Origin: Conidiobolus incongruus B7586
Taxonomy: Eukaryota > Entomophthoromycota > Entomophthoromycetes > Entomophthorales > Conidiobolaceae
Assembly (NCBI GenBank): GCA_000697335.1
Contig: JNEM01014523.1
Coordinates: 1-25,872, forward strand
Length of the DNA: 25,872 nucleotides
Direction of reading: 5' to 3'
In this document: piece after piece, positions 10,960-21,471 of the stretch
How the letters are laid out: the number at the start of each line of letters is the position of its first letter
Position numbering within the stretch: position 1 is the first letter of the stretch
Made by a program: the position numbers and the translations under genes
Notes under the pieces: model-generated
Seen by the model: the letters and a program-made list of their open reading frames with translations, nothing else
What the model was told of the DNA's origin: nothing
Databases searched by the model: none

Positions 10960-12788
10960 CCAATCCCGCAGAAATTTCTTCGACCTAGTCCTTTCCACAT
11001 TGATTGGGGTAAATCATTGCGGCGTCGCAAGTGATCTTCCAAAATAATCTAAAATTAGTGTCCAAAGTAAATTTCAGATTATTACAATATTATACTTGTT
11101 AATAATGATGGTGGATAGTCATAAAAATAGGATGATCTGCTGCAGATAGTACTATTGCTAATGCTTTGTATATTGAAATTATGAATGGATTTTCCTCGGG
11201 TGAATCAACTAGTTCATTAAATAGGTTACAATAGTAATAATGAATATTTAGGTATTGGAGGGTAGCCATAAACTATACAAATATTATAATCGGCAGACCT
11301 AACTCTCCAATTAGTTGAGGTTTCGTCATCTTCCGCACATCAGATGGCAATTTGGGATTTATCGACTTTGAGAATCTGCATCCGAAACATTTAATAAAAC
11401 TATGTACTCGAGGAACCCTGATAAAGCAAAAGTGAACGCCCTATTCATAGCTGTGCCTGACGAAATTAAATGCTTCAAAATATTGCGTCAAAATTTCGAG
11501 AAATTACCATGACATGAATCGCTCGAACCAGGGATAAGATTATGTAAACAAGGGTTTCCAGTTGGTATCTAACTCGCGGAAATTTTACCAAGTAACGAAG
11601 ACTGGATTATAACTAATTCGGAATTTGCTAAAGTTTACATTCTCACAGGAAAATTATTTAATATTGTCGAGTTAGCATATTGTCCAGAATTTGTTGAAAA
11701 TTCAAGACAAATTGCTAACTTTGACAGCTCAGCATTCTACGAAGATCCAATTGCCCAAAGAGTCGTTGAATTCTCCAACAAATATAGAGGAGCTTTAACC
11801 CTTGAAAACGTGATATATTATGAACCTATAGTTAGAATATCTTTGTAAATCCTTCAACTTTATAGTAATTTGAAGCTCCGCTCCATGCGTTGGTACTATT
11901 TTAATCAGTACGCTGTAATCGTTAATATCTGTCATTCAGCGTCACAATATAGACAAACAGTCCGAACTCTATCACAGATTCATTGATTGCTTAAAATTTG
12001 AATTTGGAATGGGAATACGGATTGCAGATTCCGATTTTTATCCCAATATTATAAACTATTCTAAACAAATTTTAACAATTGACTATATCTCAAAAATTCT
12101 TTGGGGAGGTAGATTTAACTTGGACACACGATTTCGATTACTACCATCTCAAATACAATACCAAAGAACTACTCAGCACCACCCACATATCAATTATCGA
12201 TTCTTCAGAAAATACCGTAAGTTTAACAACTATCATAAACCATCCTGTATGATAAATTAATGACACTTCAATCTGATGTCATCCTCAACGATGAAACAGA
12301 CTATTTCAGTATTCCCAACGTCAGTAACGGTTTTGACTTCCCTCCTAGTCTTGTGAATTGGATCCAGCCCAAATTCCCAACCTCATCACAATAGTTTCGC
12401 CATCATTGCATATATAATGTGATATTTTAACCCTAGGAGGCTCTGGAAAGATTCGAATCCTATCCACAGTTGGTCAAATTTTGATGGAAATGATAATTAA
12501 TGAAAAGGATTTGGAGCAGACATTTGATACTCCTAGAATCCAACATCAGGTGATTCCTGAGAGTTTATATTTGGAAAAGATATTTGATCAAGGAGTTATC
12601 AAGGATTCATTAATCAAAGATCATAATATTGCTATCTGAAAAAGTTATGTATCTGTGATTCAGGTGGTTTAGGGGTTGAGTCGTAAGAATATTGAAGATA
12701 AATTTTTACACTGTTCATATATGATATTTCATTTTAATTTTATTATTTATAATTGAGCGATAGTGAGAAATGTAAATTAACTTATTTA
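10960..12788 (+). pseudogene. decayed gamma-glutamyltransferase copy (psi-GGT2) with introns retained
   Basis: Recognisable from exon 2 to exon 6, with exon 1 (membrane anchor) lost. Visible are GVASD (about 11022), intron 11067-11118, exon 3 with SAADSTIAN and MNGFSSG, intron 11200-11251, the 10-nt microexon 11252-11261, intron 11262-11314, and a long exon 5 with FRTSDG, SEFAKVY, SAFYEDPIA, VVEFSNKY, SELYHRF, TTHISIID, VILNDET and TPRIQHQVIPES. An exon-6-like tail lies near 12753-12788. Several premature stops (for example TGA replacing the second GGA of the Gly run, and TGA where the paralogues have Trp in KLPWSELFEP) and multiple small indels break it. The donor of intron 3 has become GTGAAT. 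Retained introns show it arose by DNA duplication, not by reverse transcription. Its residues are consistently closer to GGT1 than to GGT3. Confidence 0.93.
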
Positions 12789-13165
12789 AAAGTTATTTAT
12801 TTTGATTATTAATTTTAATATGATCAGTAAAATCATTGATTACCTATTCTATGATATTGATTAAAAGAATGAAATATCTATATAGTTTCAAAGTTTTATA
12901 TTTATATCTTCGATCAGTCTTATTAATGTTGAGTCTATTAAACAATTTTCAGGTCAATATTCCAATATTAATGAATATCTAAATATATATTCAAATTTCA
13001 CTTGAAAATTTAAACCAATTAGCCTCTTAGAGAATATATAACCCATCTATTAATCACTCATTTTAAAATTAATTTCCTAAAATCAAATAACATTAAATTA
13101 ATAATATGCATTTATTAAAATCTCAATCAATATACTTGATTCTTCTCTCAATCCTTATTTTGGAG

Positions 13166-13216
<51 letters not shown>

Positions 13217-14162
13217 CAAACATAAATATATTTAACTTGCTCAACCAATACCAATAAATTTTCAGTGAAATATTATGATACATACCTGTCAAAAAATATT
13301 TTTCCATAGTCCTTAAAATGCTAAATAATATTATTGTTAACATTAATATTTATCAATATTTTATATAAGTTTTAATTTATTTTAATTTAAATATGATTTA
13401 ATAGTTATTTAACTAATAACTTAAAATATTCTTATGATTTTAATTTTGTTAGTAAATATAAGTTTTAAATGAATGTATAATAATAATAATAATAATACTA
13501 TTATAATATCAAATACTTTCTTTTATAATATAGATAACAATAAATTATTTTATTAATAATTAATTATATTATATATTATATCAATTTGAAAATTTAAAAT
13601 TTAATTTGATTAAATTTTGAATTAATAGTTTAAAATATAAAAATATATATATATTTTTTAATTATATTTTTATACATTTTGATTCCATATTTTATTCAAA
13701 ATATTTAGTGAAAATTAAATTATTATTACATCATTCAGATTTGAAATTAATCAATTTTATTTGGAATAGTATGATATAGAATATAATTGAGTTAAAATTT
13801 ATTTAAAAACCTTAATTAGTTTTATATGATTGAATCAGATTAGGGATGTTTAGATTATGATCAAATTACAATTCATTTTATAATCTTGATTTACAAAGGG
13901 AAATAAAATTGAATGACTGTTTCCAGTAATTAGGAAAATTTTTAAAGTTTAAAATTATATATATTGAATTTTTGCAATTTTGATTATGAACAAAAGAGGT
14001 TAATTAGTCTCTATATTAATATACAAATTAGTAAAAATTCTTAATGATATTAGGTTAAAGTCGTATAAATATTTGAATTTTGTACATTTGTAAAATTTTT
14101 TTAACAGTTCTTTCTTCTGAGAAAGTAATTGGAGCGTTTGATAAATAGGAATATATATAATT
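12789..14162. other. A+T-rich spacer before GGT3
   Basis: Holds a long TA microsatellite (listed separately), a short AAT run near 13480-13497, and the presumed GGT3 promoter. No gene-like reading was seen on either strand. Confidence 0.45.
13171..13212. repeat. (TA)21 microsatellite
   Basis: An uninterrupted run of 21 TA units. It is self-complementary and can form a cruciform or hairpin. Length polymorphism between isolates is likely. Confidence 0.97.
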
Positions 14163-16293
14163 ATGATTGATAGCAAGAGTGGTAGTCAAAATTTCCAATC
14201 TATTCAATTACCTCGTGGACAAACAAATTCAATTATTAATACATCTAAACCAATATGGAAGTCAAAATGGTACACCTTTAGTAATTGGATAGTAATCGTT
14301 GTAATTTCTCTAATGCTAGGCACTTTGAGTAATATTTTGATTAAGCGGATACACTGTCATAACAATCGGGACAGTAAGTGAGTCATAATTTATACTTCAA
14401 GTATGTTCACGATTTGGTATAGTCCAAAGAATTCAACTTTTAGAAAATCCTTTTAAGGAAGTGCCCACCACTGTAGTTAGAGGGAAATTTGGCGGAGTTG
14501 CAAGTGATCATCCAGAATGCTCCAGAATTGGCGTGAATAGTAAGTGAGCTTGATATTGAATCCTTTCTATTGCATAATTTTAACCAATGATGAATTAGTT
14601 CTGAAACTGGGAGGATCTGCTGTAGATAGTACAATTGCTACCTCACTTTGTATTGGTACTGTAAATGGATTTTCGTCAGGTAAATTGATCAATAATGTTA
14701 TTGATTTCAATCTATAATAGTATTTTTAGGTATTGGAGGGTAATCAATAATATTATTCAATTTGTTCAATAGGGATCGAGTTCTAACTTATCATTTAGAG
14801 GTGGATTCGTCCTTATAAAATCACCAAAGGGTTCGAGCGAATTGATTGATTTTCGAGAAAGGGCACCCCAAGCTGCAAACAAGACCATGTACAATAGAAA
14901 TCCCAAATTGAGTTTTATTGGTGGGCTATCTGTAGCAATCCCTGGAGAAATTAAGGGATTTGAGCATATTCACAACAAGTACGGCAAATTGAAATGGTCA
15001 CAATTGTTTGAGCCGAGTGTCAAATTATGTGAACGAGGATTCCCAGCAGGAATAGAACTCGTCAAACAGTTGAGAAATTACAAAAATTGGATTTTGAATA
15101 ATATAGAATTTTCAAAAGTGTATGCACCTCGTGGGAAATTGATGGACATTAATGAATTAGTATACCGTCAAGGGTATGGTTCAACTTTAAGAAAAATTGC
15201 TGAAATTGGTAGTAAAGCATTTTACGAAGGGCCCATTGCAGAAGAAATTGTTGAATTTGCTAGAAAAAGTGGTGGGATTTTGACAACTGAGGATTTGAAA
15301 AGTTATGAGCCTATAGTCAGAGAACCCTCCATTGGTAAATTTTTCAATTTCACAGTAATTTCGAGTTCAACACCGAGTTCTGGTACTATTTTAATTAGTA
15401 CTTTGAAATTATTAGAAACTGTGATAAAACGCTATGATGCTGGAATTTCCTCATCCGATATTTATCACAAATTTATAGAATGCTTAAAATTCGGCTTTGC
15501 AATGCGAACACGATTAGGAGATCCTGAGTTCAATGCAACCATTGCATTATACTCTAAAATGGTTTTAACACCAGAATTCATTAACCAATTGGCTGATGAA
15601 GTAGATTTAAACAAGACTCACAATTTTGAATACTATCATCCCTTGTACGATACTAAGGAGCTCCCAGGCACCACCCATATTTCTGTAATTGATAAAGATA
15701 ATAACATAGTGAGTTTAACTAGTACTGTAAACCTTGGCTTTGGCAGTCAGCTAATGACCCCTAAATCTGGAATTATTCTCAATGATGAGATGAATGATTT
15801 TTCCATTCCCCACATCAGAAATCAATTTAGACTAGCTCCAAGTCCTTTGAATTATATTGAGCCTTACAAACGACCACTCTCATCAACTGTTCCCACTATC
15901 GTTATGGGTCCTAATGGCGAAATTTTAAGTATCGGAGGCAGCGGAGGTTCTAGGATTTTGTCAGCAGTGGCTCAAATTTTATTAGAATTGATTGTGAATG
16001 GTAAAGATCTTAAGACTGCTATCGACTCACCTAGAATTCATCATCAGCTGATTCCTGAAAGTATATTTCTTGAAAGAAATTTTGATCAGGAGATTATTGA
16101 TGATTTATTAACTAAAGGCCACAATGTGACTAAGTGGCAAACTCATAGATCGGTGATTCAAATGGTTAAAAGATTGGGTAATGGTGATATTGAAGGTATC
16201 ATTACACAATATTCATTAGTAATATTGATTATTAATTATAATACTTTAGCTTTAAGTGATGGTCGCAAACATGGATTAGCTGACGCTTATTAA
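14163..16293 (+). CDS. gamma-glutamyltransferase, membrane-anchored (GGT3), 6 exons
   Basis: Same enzyme family and reaction as GGT1, and roughly 70% identical to it by eye over exon 5. Exons 14163-14373, 14423-14539, 14599-14679, 14730-14739, 14799-16195 and 16250-16293 give 619 residues. One anchor lies at about 42-61; the cytosolic head (1-41) is unrelated to that of GGT1 and lacks its Lys-rich run. GIGGGGF is at 137-143, the nucleophile Thr431 follows PG in PG/TTHISVID, then TSTVN, Glu470/Asp473 (NDEMNDF), PLSST (Ser501-502) and GGSGG (519-523). The small subunit is again 189 residues, so it should be active. The acceptor of intron 1 is uncertain: AG at 14421-14422 or at 14442-14443 both keep the frame, and the first gives a closer match in length to GGT1. 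The last intron (16196-16249, 54 nt) has no stop in frame, so its retention would add 18 residues. Codon third positions are more A/T-rich than in GGT1. Confidence 0.93.
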
Positions 16294-18764
16294 CCAAATT
16301 AATCATTTCGTAATACTTAAAAATATACTATATTATGAAAATTGCCAATTCATAATGTAGGCCCAAATTTATACATAGTAAATATACAAATACTCTTTCA
16401 AAATACAAAAAAAATTATATCCATTCCAAATTGTAAAACAGAAAATAATAATACTTGAATCCAAATCCTATATTATTATGAATGTAATATTTTTTAAATT
16501 AATTGGTTTTTATAATCAATTCAGTTACAGAGTATATTGTATCTTACAATTCTGAATTACATAATATAATAAGTCATAACATTTTTGAAAGAGTATAATA
16601 ATTCCCAAAATTGATTTGAATAAATTAATAATATTTTAACTTTTATATGAAATTAATTTTTTACCTCTAACACAAATATAAATCTTTAGTAAAGTGAAAT
16701 AGTTTAAAGTGGTAAAATATAATAATGAATATCTTAATAATTATATTGAATATAGATTACCAATAATATTAACCATTGTGGAGGTTTTGATGAAAATATT
16801 AACTTAAAAATAATCAAAATCAATAAATCAATCATTAATACCAAGGATCATATTACTATATACATTATCGAAATTGTATATATAGAATATAAAAATGAAT
16901 CTCAATAAAAGTCTTTCTCACTAAACTCTACAATTTTGGCAATTAAGAAATTTATAATTTCAATATTTTATGCAAAATTCATATCTAATTATAAAATATC
17001 TATTAAACCTTGAATATTTGAATCGATAAAATGACTTTATAATTGAATATAATTAGAATTTAAAAATTTGAAAAATCATCAAATTTAAAATAACATTTTT
17101 AGTTATATACCAGCTAAATTGAAATTGTTAAAAATCAGTGTAGTACTAAGTCTATAATTTTTAATATTAATACATTGGATATTGGAAAGTGCATTAGATA
17201 CTTGATTATAAATAGTTTTTCTATTGTTATAATTTTTATCAAATTTGTAATATAAACATATTTTCAAAATTATAAAAAATTCTAAATTTAATAATATAAA
17301 TACCAAAATAGACTATTATTCAAGGAATCAAATAATCTATATATATATGATGATATATTATTGTATTTCAAAAATACCCATCTGTTTAGATTTGATAGTT
17401 AAGTTCACATTACCTCTTGTTCATAGTGGAATTGTTAGTCTATAATCAAATGATACTCTTTAGCTCTTTTATTAGATTTTATCTAAAACCCATGCCTCTC
17501 ACTGAATGAATTATTTAAACCCAGAAGTGGTAAGAATAAAAAAGGATTGAAGTTTCGGAATATTCTGCTACAATGTCTCAACAGTAGGTTTTAAGACATA
17601 CAGTCCCAATACATTAAAGAGCAGGATTAATAAATAATTTACTAAATTGTATTACGAGTATTTTTCTAGCAACAAACTTTATTTACCAAGCTTATTATAA
17701 AATACAACATTATTCTCAACTATATCATAAAATTTCTATTGTTTTTTAAAAATGTCACCATGCTTCTTTTTTATATACTTGAAAATATGATTTAGATTAC
17801 CCTCTAAAAATATATTAATTTTAGCTTTAGATAATTATTGTTCTGTATTAAAAACGGAGATAATAAATTAATTATACTAGAATTTATGTCAGGTCCTCTT
17901 ATTCAAATAAAGAAAATCATTAATTAATAAGCTTAATTTCTCCAACAGAATTCAATATCATAAAAACAATGTGATTTCATTAATTAAGGTTATTAAATTA
18001 TTACTAAATTTATAAAATTTAAAGAACTAAATTAATTTGAAACTAAAAATAAGATTAAAAATAATATAAATTTTCAATAATTACTTTGAAACCATACTTA
18101 ATTCTTTCGAAAAGAATATCGTATATATTAAATAAAATGATAAAAATTTAACTAAATATTAAATTTAATAATCAATATATTTATATAAATTTATATAATA
18201 TAACTCTTAATTTATTCCACGCTTATATTCAAAATAATATTTATTCGATATTTGAATTGAAATTTATATACCAGCGATAATTTATAATTAAAAATATCTT
18301 ATAGAACCTTAATATTAATCATTGTTTTTTTTTGAAAGAGATAAAGAAGAATGATAAAAGTTATCTTGAGTAAACATTGTAATTATTATGATCAGTTAAC
18401 TGCTAGACTCAGATTTATAAGGATGATATTAGCTTCATTGAATTTCAAGTACTTATGATGAGAATATAACTTATATTTGAGTCATTAATTGTACCACTTA
18501 TTTTGTGACTAAAATAACAAACTTTGAAATTTTGCAAAATCAAATAACTAATAAGATTGAAAGTATTATATAAAATAATATAAAAGATACAAGTCAATGG
18601 AAAATAAAAAGATAAAATGTATGATAACTTGGGATTGTGAAGGACTGGCAATAGGATTGATTAAAGCGATTGATAGAAATGGATTGTAAATTTAATAAGT
18701 TTAAAATTAAAAACTGAAAATTATAACAAGAGGTTTTATATATTATTTTAAAAGACTTTTTCGG
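16294..18764. other. A+T-rich spacer between GGT3 and tRNA-Ala
   Basis: Nearly 2.5 kb without a supported gene. A patch at about 17380-17640 has higher G+C and a minus-strand stretch of roughly 35 open codons, but it matches nothing I recognise. The other open stretches, such as minus-strand ones near 17103-17306 and 18445-18651, are Ile/Asn/Tyr/Lys-rich readings typical of A+T-rich noise. Confidence 0.4.
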
Positions 18765-18837
18765 GGGGAATTAGCTCATTTGGTAGAGCGCTCGCTTTGC
18801 ATGCGAGAGGCGCCGGGATCGATACCCGGATTCTCCA
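18765..18837 (+). tRNA. tRNA-Ala (anticodon UGC)
   Basis: A 73-nt cloverleaf without intron. Acceptor strand GGGGAAT pairs with ATTCTCC, the D arm has TAGCTC...GAGC, the anticodon stem is CTCGC/GCGAG with loop TTTGCAT, and the T stem is CCGGG/CCCGG with loop ATCGATA. The anticodon TGC (18798-18800) reads GCA and wobble-related Ala codons. The third acceptor pair is G3-U70, the universal identity signal for alanyl-tRNA synthetase, and the discriminator base is A73. The T loop beginning with A is typical of eukaryotic nuclear tRNA-Ala genes. CCA is not encoded. Internal A and B boxes act as the Pol III promoter. Confidence 0.97.
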
Positions 18838-18842
18838 TAGTA

Positions 18843-18847
18843 TTTTT
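18843..18847 (+). terminator. RNA polymerase III terminator of tRNA-Ala
   Basis: A run of five T begins six bases after the tRNA 3' end, the normal Pol III stop signal. Confidence 0.75.
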
Positions 18848-19078
18848 CATTCATTTTTGTTTAGACATTAACATTTTATTTCTCTTATTTTTATTAATAA
18901 TATTTTACTGATATATGATATATAATATTTGAAATGATTAATATCTTCATAATTTCAAAATAAATCTTGATAATTTTAATTTTGAATTGATAACGAAATA
19001 AATACATATTATATTGTTTGATTATTTCAATATTTTTTCAATTAATCTAATTATTTGAGGATTTTTCATTTTTAAAAG

Positions 19079-19133
<55 letters not shown>

Positions 19134-19543
19134 TATATTAAAAATTAATATTAATGAACAAATTTTAATTATTTTGTATTGAAATTAAGTATCTGATATC
19201 AATGATTTGAATATTTTATATATATTAAGATTATAAATTGGAATTTAAAGTTAATTCAACAATAATTTTAAACTCTTAATAACTTTTTAACAATTAAGAC
19301 TCAAATAAGAGTAAATTGTATACTCTAAATAAAATTAATCCCATAATTTCAAATTAATTAAATAATAAAAATATATTCAAAATTCCATGAATCATTAATT
19401 AATTACGTAAAAATTGAGATAAATAATATTCTAATTGTAGATTGTAATTAATTAATTAATATAAAATTTAATATAAAAATTTTTATTAACCAAATATTTA
19501 ATAGATTTAGTCTTATATTTTTGAAATATTATATTAATACATT
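18848..19543. other. spacer upstream of CCT-eta
   Basis: A+T-rich; contains the TTA microsatellite and the presumed CCT-eta promoter. No specific regulatory site could be identified. Confidence 0.4.
19081..19131. repeat. (TTA)17 microsatellite
   Basis: Seventeen perfect TTA units about 410 bp upstream of the CCT-eta start codon. Likely length-variable. Confidence 0.96.
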
Positions 19544-20433
19544 ATGTCTAATTTTATGGTAAGATATTTTGATTGAATAAAATAAATTTTAATGGTTATT
19601 TTATTTGGTTTATTTGATTTGATTTTATTATAATTTTTTAAAAAAAAATAATAAAAATAAAAATTGAGAATTTTGAACTAATTTTCGAGTTTAGCAACCT
19701 CAAATCGTCCTGTTAAAAGAAGGAACTGACTCCAGTCAAGGAAAAGGTCAACTCTTAAGTAACATCAATGCCTGTTTAGCTGTTGTCGACACCATCAGAA
19801 CTACTTTGGGTCCTCGTGGTATGGATAAATTGATCGTTAGCTCAAAGGGTAATTTTAATCTGTGAAATCTATTTTATTTATGCTCATCAATTGTATTCTT
19901 TAGGTGAAGTCACTATTTCCAATGATGGTGCCACTATTATGAAATTATTAGATATTGTTCAACCAGCCGCCAAGGCATTAGTCGATATTGCTCGCGCTCA
20001 AGATGCCGAAGTTGGTGACGGTACTACGAGTGTTGTCCTCTTCGCCGGCGAACTTTTGAAGGAAGTTAAGGAATTCGTCGAAGATGGCGTCAGTCCCCAT
20101 ACTATTATTAAGGGTATTAGAAGAGCTTCTCAATTGGTATATAGATCAGCCATATTTCATATAAATTGGGATTTTAATATTGTTTTAGGCCATTAAAAAA
20201 TTGAAGGAATTGGCTATTACTATTGACAGAAATGACGAAAAGTATTTATTTATACATAATTTTAAGTTTTTAATGCTAATTTAGAATATAGAAAATTCTA
20301 TTCTTTATTAACTAAATGTGCTGCTACCTCTATGTCATCCAAACTTATCCACTCCCAAAAAGATTTCTTTACCAAGATGGTCGTTGATGCTGTTTTATCT
20401 TTAGATCAAAATGAACTTAATGAAAATTTGATT

Positions 20434-20468
<35 letters not shown>

Positions 20469-21471
20469 ATCCCTCTTGGTCCAAGGTGTTGCCTTTAAGA
20501 AGACCTTTGCCTATGCTGGTTTCGAACAACAACCCAAAACTTTTATTAACCCCAAGATTTTGTGTTTGAATGTCGAATTAGAACTTAAGGCCGAAAAGGA
20601 CAATGCCGAAGTCAGAATTGACCAAGTCAGCGAATATCAAGCTATTGTTGATGCTGAATGGAACATCATCTACGAAAAATTAGAAGCTATTGTCAAGACT
20701 GGTGCTAAGGTCGTCCTTTCCAGATTGCCCATTGGTGATTTAGCTACTCAATACTTCGCCGATCGCGACATCTTCTGTGCTGGCCGTGTTACTAATGACG
20801 ATCTTAACCGTGTCCAACAAGCTGTTGGCTGTACTATTCAATCCACATGCTCCGATCTCTCTGAAGAGCACTTAGGTACTTGTGAAAAATTTGAAGAACG
20901 CCAAATTGGTGGTGAAAGATACAACCTCTTCACAGGCTGTCCTAAAGCCAAGACCTGTACCTTGATCCTCCGTGGTGGTGCCGAGCAATTCATTGCTGAA
21001 GTCGAACGCTCCCTTCATGACGCTATCATGGTTGTCCGCAGAGCCATCAAGCACAACTCTATAGTAGCTGGTGGAGGTGCTATTGAAATGGAACTTTCCA
21101 AGTACCTCAGAGACTATTCCAGAACCATTGAAGGTAAACAGCAACAAGTCATTGCTGCTTTTGCTAAAGCTCTTGAAATTGTCCCTCGTCAATTATGTGA
21201 TAATGCTGGTTTTGATGCCACAACCATTCTCGCTCAATTGAGACAGAAACACAATCAACCTGGTGGTACCTGGTTCGGTGTCGATGTAAATAACGAAACA
21301 GTCGCCGATAACTTTGAAGCTTTTGTCTGGGAACCCACTCTCATCAAGTCTAATATTTTGGGATCTGCAGCCGAAGCTGCCACACTCATCCTCTCCGTTG
21401 ACGAGACTGTCAAGAACCCTCAAGCCGAGCAAGCCCCCACCGGCCAACCAGGCGCCCCCATGAGACGATAA
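19544..21471 (+). CDS. CCT7: T-complex protein 1 subunit eta (CCT7), 5 exons
   Basis: One of the eight subunits of the cytosolic chaperonin TRiC/CCT, which folds actin, tubulin and other proteins using ATP. Exons 19544-19558, 19695-19848, 19904-20136, 20189-20241 and 20292-21471 give 544 residues, against 543 in human and 550 in yeast. The first exon codes only for MSNFM. It is joined through a 136-nt intron, the longest in the window, to [12 protein letters not shown], which matches the eta N-terminus. Chaperonin signatures are TLGPRGMDK (42-50), SNDGATI (62-68), GDGTTS at the ATP site (94-99) and [10 protein letters not shown] (412-421). Eta-type segments include [15 protein letters not shown] [29 protein letters not shown] and [11 protein letters not shown]. 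The tail is short and Pro/Gly-rich. In intron 4 the first AG after the branch region gives an early stop, and the next one, seven bases on (20290-20291), restores the frame. Codons are C-rich, as expected for high expression. Confidence 0.96.

Noticed and set aside
12009-12260. Plus-strand ORF of 83 codons as a separate gene
   Set aside because: It lies inside psi-GGT2 exon 5. Its start matches the GGT frame, then it leaves that frame after an indel.
13155-13343. Minus-strand ORF of 62 codons
   Set aside because: Much of it is an Ile-Tyr run produced by the TA microsatellite.
17103-17306. Minus-strand ORF of 67 codons
   Set aside because: Low-complexity Asn/Ile/Tyr/Lys/Leu content and low G+C; no sign of selection.
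18445-18651. Minus-strand ORF of 68 codons near tRNA-Ala
   Set aside because: Hydrophobic A+T-derived reading without motif; not supported as a gene.
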